Origin: Aliishimia sp963678085
Lineage (GTDB): Bacteria; Pseudomonadota; Alphaproteobacteria; Rhodobacterales; Rhodobacteraceae
Assembly (NCBI GenBank): GCA_963678085.1
Contig: OY782680.1
Coordinates: 1,984,001-2,048,000 of the forward strand
Direction: 5' to 3'
DNA: 64,000 nt
A model generated the notes under the pieces. It saw only the letters and a program-made list of their open reading frames with translations, was not told the DNA's origin and did no database searches. The position numbers and the translations under genes were made by a program. Below are positions 59,202 to 64,000 of this stretch, piece by piece (position 1 is the stretch's first letter; each line of letters opens with the position of its first letter).

Positions 59202-59471
59202 ATGGCACATAAAAAAGCAGGTGGTTCATCCCGGAACGGTCGCGACTCCGCTGGTCGGCGCTTGGGCGTAAAGCTTTATGGTGGTCAAGCGGCCATCCCA
59301 GGCAATATCATTGTGCGTCAGCGCGGCACGAAATTCTGGCCAGGCCAGGGTGTTGGCATGGGCAAAGACCACACGATCTTTGCGACCCAAGAGGGTGCCG
59401 TGACTTTCCATAAGGGTCTTAAGGGTCGAACCTTTATTTCCGTTCTTCCGGTCGCGGAGGCCGCTGAATAA
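59202..59471 (+). CDS. rpmA: 50S ribosomal protein L27
   Basis: An 89-residue L27. The N-terminus MAHKKAGGSSRNGRDSAGRR reaches toward the peptidyl-transferase centre; the core GVKLYGGQAAIPGNIIVRQRGTKFWPG and C-terminal KGRTFISVLPV are complete. No N-terminal cleavable extension (as in Firmicutes) is present. Cotranscribed with rplU. Confidence 0.98.
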   Translation: MAHKKAGGSSRNGRDSAGRRLGVKLYGGQAAIPGNIIVRQRGTKFWPGQGVGMGKDHTIFATQEGAVTFHKGLKGRTFISVLPVAEAAE

Positions 59472-59559
59472 GCCGAACACGCAGATAAATTCATAGAATT
59501 TCGCGAAGGGTCGGCAGAAATGCCGGCCCTTTTGCGTTCCCGATGTGGAGAGACCCGAT

Positions 59560-60096
59560 ATGACCAAGCCAGTTTTGAACAGCGACCGCCTGACCCTGCG
59601 CGATGCGGTTGAGGCGGATATCGAGGCACGCTTTGCCCTTGGCAATGACCCGCAAATCCAAGCCCTGCTCGGCGCGGATCCCAAACAGGTGCGCCCGCTC
59701 ACCAGGGATGCTGCCGCGGCTTGGGTTGCCTCTATTCAAAATGACGCCACCGCTTGGGTGATTGAGGCAGATCTTGGCCTGATCGGCTCTATCCGGCTGC
59801 ACTCCATGAATCACATGGATAAGCGCGCAAATGTCGCCATCGGGATTCTGGCCGCAACAGCTGCGGGGCAGGGGCTTGGATCGGATGCGCTGCGCCTGCT
59901 CGCCCGTCACAGTTTTGAAACCCTTGGCCTGCACCGCCTCTCTGCGCGGATTTTGGCCGATAATGCGGGCGCGCTTTCCGCTTATAACAAGGTCGGATTT
60001 ATTGAGGAGGGGCGCGAGCGGGAAAGCGCATTGGTCGGGGATCACTGGCAAGATGACGTCATTCTTGGCCTTTTGCAAAGGGATCTCAGGTTATGA
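59560..60096 (+). CDS. GNAT family N-acetyltransferase 1
   Basis: A 178-residue GNAT of the RimJ/RimL-like group. The start of the fold is LNSDRLTLRDAVEADIEARFAL, the acetyl-CoA loop is in AATAAGQGLGSDALRLLARHSFE (about 105-125) and the C-terminal motif ARILADNAGALSAYNKVGFIEEG is conserved. ATG 59560 follows GGAGAGACCCGAT; the GTG at 59545 is rejected. It overlaps the LysE gene by ATGA. Substrate unknown. Confidence 0.85.
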   Translation: MTKPVLNSDRLTLRDAVEADIEARFALGNDPQIQALLGADPKQVRPLTRDAAAAWVASIQNDATAWVIEADLGLIGSIRLHSMNHMDKRANVAIGILAATAAGQGLGSDALRLLARHSFETLGLHRLSARILADNAGALSAYNKVGFIEEGRERESALVGDHWQDDVILGLLQRDLRL

Positions 60097-60683
60097 GCAT
60101 CGCTCTGGCCCAGCTTTCGATCTTTATCGTCAGCCAAGTGGGCACCCCTGGACCTGCCAATATGGCGCTGATGGCCACTGGCGCGCGCTATGGCTTTAAG
60201 GCTGCGCTGCCGTTCATATGCGGCGTGACTTTGGGCAAGCAGCTTTTGGTGTGGCCCCTGGGGCTTGGGCTGTTGCAAATCGCTCAAAGCGCGCCTTTGG
60301 TCTTTGCGATTTTGAAATACGCCTCAGCGGCTTACGTGATCTGGCTGGCGTGGAAGGTTGCAAATCTGCGCCTCTCCTCCAAGCCGGGGGATCAAACCGC
60401 ACCAGGCTTTGCGCATGGGCTTTGGGTGCATCCGCTGAACCCAAAAGCCTGGGGCATGATTACCGCAAGTTTTACGAATTTTGTGCCCCAAGACATGCCA
60501 GCGATTAACGCCACAGCAACGGTTGCTGCGGTACTCTTCCTGTGTCAGTCCGTTTTGCATCCGGTTTGGACCTATGGTGGATCTACCCTGTCGCGGTTTG
60601 TTGCCGGCACGAAATTAGAACCTTACTTGATGTTGTCGCTTGCGGCTGCAACTGTAGGTTCTGTGCTTCTGGTTATTTGGTAA
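60093..60683 (+). CDS. LysE/RhtB family amino acid exporter
   Basis: A 196-residue membrane exporter. The N-terminal segment SIFIVSQVGTPGPANMALMATGARYGFKAALPFICGVTLG matches the LysE/RhtB family, with the conserved GPN/GPAN motif. Six membrane helices are expected. Overlaps the GNAT gene by ATGA. The exported amino acid cannot be inferred. Confidence 0.88.
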   Translation: MSIALAQLSIFIVSQVGTPGPANMALMATGARYGFKAALPFICGVTLGKQLLVWPLGLGLLQIAQSAPLVFAILKYASAAYVIWLAWKVANLRLSSKPGDQTAPGFAHGLWVHPLNPKAWGMITASFTNFVPQDMPAINATATVAAVLFLCQSVLHPVWTYGGSTLSRFVAGTKLEPYLMLSLAAATVGSVLLVIW

Positions 60684-60694
60684 AGGAATTGACG

Positions 60695-61240
60695 ATGCAG
60701 CATACAGTCATTCAAAACCAGCCCTCGATCAAAGCGGATGGGTTCTATCTGCGCCCGCTTATTCGCTCGGATATGGGCGACATATCTCTTTACGCCGGGG
60801 ATGCGCGCGTGGCGAACATGACCAGCTCGATTCCGCACCCTCTGCCCCCCGGCGCGATTGAGGCGTTCTTGGACCGCGCCATTGATCCCAACCGGGTCGA
60901 GGATATTTGGGCCCTAGATGCCTCCGACTCCGGGGGCGCGTCCCTAATGGGGCTGATCTCGCTCAAACGATTGGAGCGGGAGCAATCAGAAATCGGCTAT
61001 TGGATCGCGCCGCATTTTTGGGATAAGGGGCTCGCCTCAAGCGCCGTGAATGCAATCGTTGCCGAGAATCCGATGCAGAATAAAACGATGTTTGCTGCCG
61101 TGTTCCAGGACAATCCCGCCTCCGCCAAGGTGCTGACCCAAGCCGGTTTTGACTATATTGGCGATGCGGAAACCTTTAGCGTCGCGCGCGATACGGTTGT
61201 GCCCACCTGGACCTATTTGCGCAGCTTTCCGGCCGAATAA
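60695..61240 (+). CDS. GNAT family N-acetyltransferase 2
   Basis: A 181-residue RimJ/RimL-like acetyltransferase. The fold begins ADGFYLRPLIRSDMGDISLYAGD, with the acetyl-CoA-binding region EIGYWIAPHFWDKGLASSAVNAIV and the motif AVFQDNPASAKVLTQAGFDYIG. Start ATG 60695 is preceded by AAAGGAATTGACG; the frame upstream overlaps LysE and is not used. It lies 11 bp after the LysE gene, so the three genes form one unit. Confidence 0.88.
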   Translation: MQHTVIQNQPSIKADGFYLRPLIRSDMGDISLYAGDARVANMTSSIPHPLPPGAIEAFLDRAIDPNRVEDIWALDASDSGGASLMGLISLKRLEREQSEIGYWIAPHFWDKGLASSAVNAIVAENPMQNKTMFAAVFQDNPASAKVLTQAGFDYIGDAETFSVARDTVVPTWTYLRSFPAE

Positions 61241-61306
61241 AACACCGCCCAGACTTGAGGCGTAACAAGAACTGCTCTAGTGCAAGGGGCAGCGCAGGAT
61301 GATGGC

Positions 61307-62329
61307 ATGAAGTTTCTCGATCTAGCAAAAGTTTATATTCGCTCGGGCTCGGGCGGGAATGGGTGCATTTCGTTCCGGCGCGAGAAGTTCATCGAATATG
61401 GCGGGCCCGATGGCGGGGATGGCGGCACAGGTGGCTCAGTGATCGCTGAGGCGGTGGATGGGCTGAACACCCTGATTGACTTTCGCTATCAGCAACATTT
61501 CTTTGCGGATAATGGTCGCCCTGGAATGGGCCGGCAGCGCACCGGAAAAGATGGCGAGGATATCATCCTCAAAGTGCCCGTTGGCACTGAGATTCTCGAT
61601 GAGGACGAAGAAACCGTTCTCGCCGATCTGACCGAGCTTGGCCAACGCGTTGAGCTGGCGCGCGGCGGCAATGGCGGCTGGGGCAATCTGCACTTCAAGA
61701 CCGCGACAAACCAAGCGCCGCGCCGGGCCAATAACGGCCAGCCAGGGGTGGAGCGTACGCTGTGGCTGCGCCTAAAACTCATCGCCGATATCGGCCTGTT
61801 GGGTCTGCCCAATGCGGGCAAATCAACCTTTCTCGCGGCCACCTCAAATGCGCGCCCAAAAATCGCCGACTACCCCTTTACCACTCTACATCCTAATCTC
61901 GGCGTTGTCGCCGTGGATGGCAAAGAATTTGTGGTCGCGGATGTGCCCGGCCTGATCGAAGGTGCCTCCGAAGGCAAAGGCATTGGCGATCGTTTCTTGG
62001 GCCATGTGGAGCGCTGCTCGGCCCTGTTGCATTTGGTCGATGGCACCTCCGACAACCCGGATGAGGATTACCGCACTATCATTCAAGAGCTGGAGGCCTA
62101 TGGCGGTCATCTCGCGCAAATTCCGCGTATAACCGTGCTGAACAAAACCGACGCGCTCGGCCCAGAGCTAACAGAAATGCAAGCAGAAATCCTCAGCAAG
62201 GCCAGCGGCGGGCGCGTGTTAACCATGTCTGGCGTCTCTGGCGAGGGCGTAACCGAAGTGCTGCGCGCCTTGCGCAAATTGATCGAGCCCGAGTTAGACG
62301 AGGAAAGCGATCAACCATGGCAACCTTAA
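61307..62329 (+). CDS. obgE: GTPase ObgE/CgtA
   Basis: A 340-residue Obg GTPase linked to ribosome assembly and stress. The glycine-rich Obg domain is intact (SGSGGNGCISFRREKFIEYGGPDGGDGG), followed by the G domain: G1 GLPNAGKSTFLAA (about 168), G3 DVPGLIEGA, G4 NKTD. No extended C-terminal domain is present beyond about residue 325. ATG 61307 follows AGGAT by 6 nt; the longer frame from 61280 is rejected. Overlaps proB by 13 bp. Confidence 0.96.
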   Translation: MKFLDLAKVYIRSGSGGNGCISFRREKFIEYGGPDGGDGGTGGSVIAEAVDGLNTLIDFRYQQHFFADNGRPGMGRQRTGKDGEDIILKVPVGTEILDEDEETVLADLTELGQRVELARGGNGGWGNLHFKTATNQAPRRANNGQPGVERTLWLRLKLIADIGLLGLPNAGKSTFLAATSNARPKIADYPFTTLHPNLGVVAVDGKEFVVADVPGLIEGASEGKGIGDRFLGHVERCSALLHLVDGTSDNPDEDYRTIIQELEAYGGHLAQIPRITVLNKTDALGPELTEMQAEILSKASGGRVLTMSGVSGEGVTEVLRALRKLIEPELDEESDQPWQP

Positions 62330-63423
62330 CAGACGCCAAGCGGGTCGTTATAAAAATCGGCTCTGCTTTGCTTGTGGATGCAAACAGTGGTGCGCTGCGC
62401 GTCGATTGGCTTGCGGGGCTCGCCGCGGATATTTCTTGGCTAAAGGCGCAAGGAAAAGATGTCGTTCTGGTCTCCTCCGGCGCGATTGCCCTGGGGCGTG
62501 GTGGGCTTGGCATGCCGCGCAGCGAGCTTGCGCTAGAGCAATCCCAAGCCGCCGCAGCCGTGGGTCAAATCCGTCTCGCGCGCGCTTACGAGGAAATTCT
62601 CACCCCCTACAACATTATAACCGCGCAAGTCCTTGTAACTCTTGAAGATACTGAAGATCGGCGGCGCTACCTGAATGCGAGAGCAACCCTAGAGCAATTG
62701 CTTTCCCTTGGGGCCGTTCCAATCGTGAATGAAAACGATACGGTCGCGACAGATGAAATCCGCTTTGGCGATAATGACCGTCTGGCCGCCCAGATTGCAG
62801 CCACCATTAGTGCGGATGTGCTCGTACTCTTATCGGATGTGGATGGGCTTTACACGGCCAATCCGAACATTAACTCTGATGCACAGCATATTGAAATGGT
62901 TTCAAAAATAACCCATGAAATCGAAGATATGGCAGGCGGCGCGGCGTCTCATCTGTCAAAAGGTGGCATGAAAACCAAGATCATGGCCGCCAAAACCGCG
63001 ACACAAGCAGGCTGCGCCATGGCGATCACGCAAGGGGATGTGAACCGTCCCCTAAAAGCTCTGGCAGATGGGGCGCGGGCGACATGGTTCACTGCATCAA
63101 TTGATCCACATGCCGCGCGCAAACGCTGGATTGCGGCCATGAAGCCACGCGGCGCTGTTCAGGTCGATGATGGCGCAAAATCCGCATTACTAAATGGAAA
63201 CAGCCTCTTGCCAGCCGGAGTTAAACTTGCTTCTGGTGCATTCGGACGTGGAGAGCCGGTCGCGGTGCAAGACATAAACGGCACACAAATCGGGCAAGGG
63301 CTCAGCCGTTACACACATGACGAAATCAATATACTGAAGGGGCATCATTCCTCTGAGATCTCACGCTTGCTTGGCTATCCGGGCCGGGCCGCATTGATCC
63401 ACAGGGATGATATGGCTTTATAG
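62317..63423 (+). CDS. proB: Glutamate 5-kinase
   Basis: A 368-residue kinase for the first step of proline synthesis. The N-terminal amino-acid kinase domain has KRVVIKIGSALLVD, VLVSSGAIALGRGGLG and NENDTVATDEIRFGDNDRLAA. The C-terminal part (about 280-365, GDGAKSALLNGNSLLPAGV) is a PUA domain. Overlaps the obgE 3' end by 13 bp and precedes proA by 9 bp, so obgE-proB-proA is one operon. Confidence 0.96.
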   Translation: MATLTDAKRVVIKIGSALLVDANSGALRVDWLAGLAADISWLKAQGKDVVLVSSGAIALGRGGLGMPRSELALEQSQAAAAVGQIRLARAYEEILTPYNIITAQVLVTLEDTEDRRRYLNARATLEQLLSLGAVPIVNENDTVATDEIRFGDNDRLAAQIAATISADVLVLLSDVDGLYTANPNINSDAQHIEMVSKITHEIEDMAGGAASHLSKGGMKTKIMAAKTATQAGCAMAITQGDVNRPLKALADGARATWFTASIDPHAARKRWIAAMKPRGAVQVDDGAKSALLNGNSLLPAGVKLASGAFGRGEPVAVQDINGTQIGQGLSRYTHDEINILKGHHSSEISRLLGYPGRAALIHRDDMAL

Positions 63424-63432
63424 GGGGATAGA

Positions 63433-64000
63433 ATGGCGAATAGTGATGACATCAAGAATGTAATGCAAAATATTGGGAATGCAGCAAAATCCGCGTCCCA
63501 TGAACTTGCTTTTGCGACGGCAGAGCGCAAACATGCAGCATTGATTTCCGCCGCCGAGGCCCTATGGCGCAATCGTGAAGCAATTTTGCAAGCCAATGCT
63601 CAAGATCTTGAGTATGGCCGCGAAAAAGGCCTGAGTCCCGCTATGATGGACCGGCTTGCTTTGGACGAGGACCGCATTCGCAGCATGATTGACGGGCTAC
63701 GCAGTGTCGCGGATCAGCCCGATCCCGTTGGCGCGGTGATTGAGGAATGGGACCGCCCAAGCGGGTTGCATATCCAACGGGTGCGCACACCGCTTGGCGT
63801 TGTGGGCGTGATCTATGAAAGCCGCCCTAATGTGACAGCTGATGCCGGTGCGCTTTGCCTGAAAGCGGGAAATGCCGTTATTTTGCGGGGAGGTTCTGAG
63901 AGTTTTCACTCATCGAGCGCCATTCATCAGTGCTTGATTCAAGGGCTCAAAGATGCCGCATTGCCTGAGGCCGCAATTCAGCTTGTGCCCACGCGCGACC
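63433..64000 (+). CDS. proA: Gamma-glutamyl phosphate reductase, N-terminal part (cut by window edge)
   Basis: The frame from ATG 63433 is open to the window end (189 codons). MANSDDIKNVMQNIGNAAKSA and the blocks LSPAMMDRLALDEDRIRSMIDGL and RVRTPLGVVGVIYESRPNVTADAGALCLKAGNAVILRGG are characteristic of ProA, which reduces glutamyl phosphate to glutamate semialdehyde. The catalytic cysteine region lies beyond the window. SD AGGGGGATAGA upstream. Confidence 0.96.
   Translation, partial: MANSDDIKNVMQNIGNAAKSASHELAFATAERKHAALISAAEALWRNREAILQANAQDLEYGREKGLSPAMMDRLALDEDRIRSMIDGLRSVADQPDPVGAVIEEWDRPSGLHIQRVRTPLGVVGVIYESRPNVTADAGALCLKAGNAVILRGGSESFHSSSAIHQCLIQGLKDAALPEAAIQLVPTRD

Noticed and set aside
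1..64000. CRISPR arrays, insertion sequences and rRNA genes
   Set aside because: I saw no regularly spaced direct repeats with spacers, no transposase-like frame with terminal inverted repeats, and no rRNA sequence.

Overview
The window is a gene-dense chromosomal segment of an alphaproteobacterium, most likely a member of Rhodobacterales (Roseobacter group). Several independent signs agree: a GTTC-N7-GTTC SOS box upstream of lexA, a tRNA-His with A73 and no G-1, a gene-transfer-agent (GTA) type endolysin/holin pair, ribosomal protein L21 with a C-terminal helical extension, an IscR without the usual cysteine cluster, and the order pyrH-frr-uppS-cdsA-rseP-bamA-skp-fabZ-lpxA-lpxI-lpxB. I see no rRNA, insertion sequence, integrase or CRISPR array. 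Only two genes are cut by the window edges: an RND permease on the left and proA on the right.

Layout. 1-2.0 kb: RND efflux permease (partial) and its adaptor, minus strand. 2.0-3.4 kb: a candidate small RNA and a LysR regulator divergent from a fused indolepyruvate ferredoxin oxidoreductase (3.5-6.9 kb). 7-13.9 kb: acyltransferase, murI, argC, then a cytochrome c maturation block (ccmE, ccmF, ccmH) interrupted by the GTA-type endolysin/holin pair. 13.9-25.4 kb: PaaG-like hydratase/isomerase, an orphan beta-rich protein, gltA, gltX, comEC, lexA, an ABC-F ATPase, ndk, a DUF4279 protein and an alpha/beta hydrolase. 25.4-37.3 kb: Fe-S cluster (SUF) assembly operon (iscR, cysteine desulfurase, sufB, small membrane protein, YbjQ-like, sufC, sufD, two membrane proteins, sufS), then a LysM protein and an Atm1-type ABC exporter. 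37.3-39.1 kb: an AraC regulator and miaA. 39.2-50.1 kb: the envelope biogenesis run pyrH to lpxB. 50.1-51.3 kb: two tandem paralogous secreted proteins of unknown function. 51.3-55.4 kb: minus-strand guaA-methyltransferase and a 23-codon small ORF-dusA-dioxygenase unit. 55.4-64 kb: a 580-bp gene-free stretch with a repeat and a foldable RNA, aminopeptidase P, DUF427, tRNA-His, rplU-rpmA, two acetyltransferases, a LysE exporter, obgE, proB and proA.

Functional links. The SUF operon sits behind an AT-rich inverted repeat resembling an Irr/ICE iron box and is followed by an Atm1-like exporter, so iron and Fe-S homeostasis is a local theme. The 39-50 kb run joins translation recycling, isoprenoid and phospholipid precursors, outer-membrane protein insertion and lipid A synthesis. 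The GTA lysis pair inside the ccm block lies apart from any GTA head or tail genes.

Most unusual observations: (i) uppS and comEC have no ATG/GTG/TTG where conserved sequence says translation should begin, but each has an in-frame AUC at good distance from a Shine-Dalgarno sequence; (ii) the palindromic octamer TTTGCAAA occurs 26 times by my hand count, in several reading frames and in patches, including four copies spaced 20-24 bp apart; (iii) a roughly 70-nt candidate sRNA, a 117-nt foldable element and a structured repeat present twice; (iv) two small ORFs of 23 and 43 codons with good ribosome binding sites. All motif counts and folds were done by eye.
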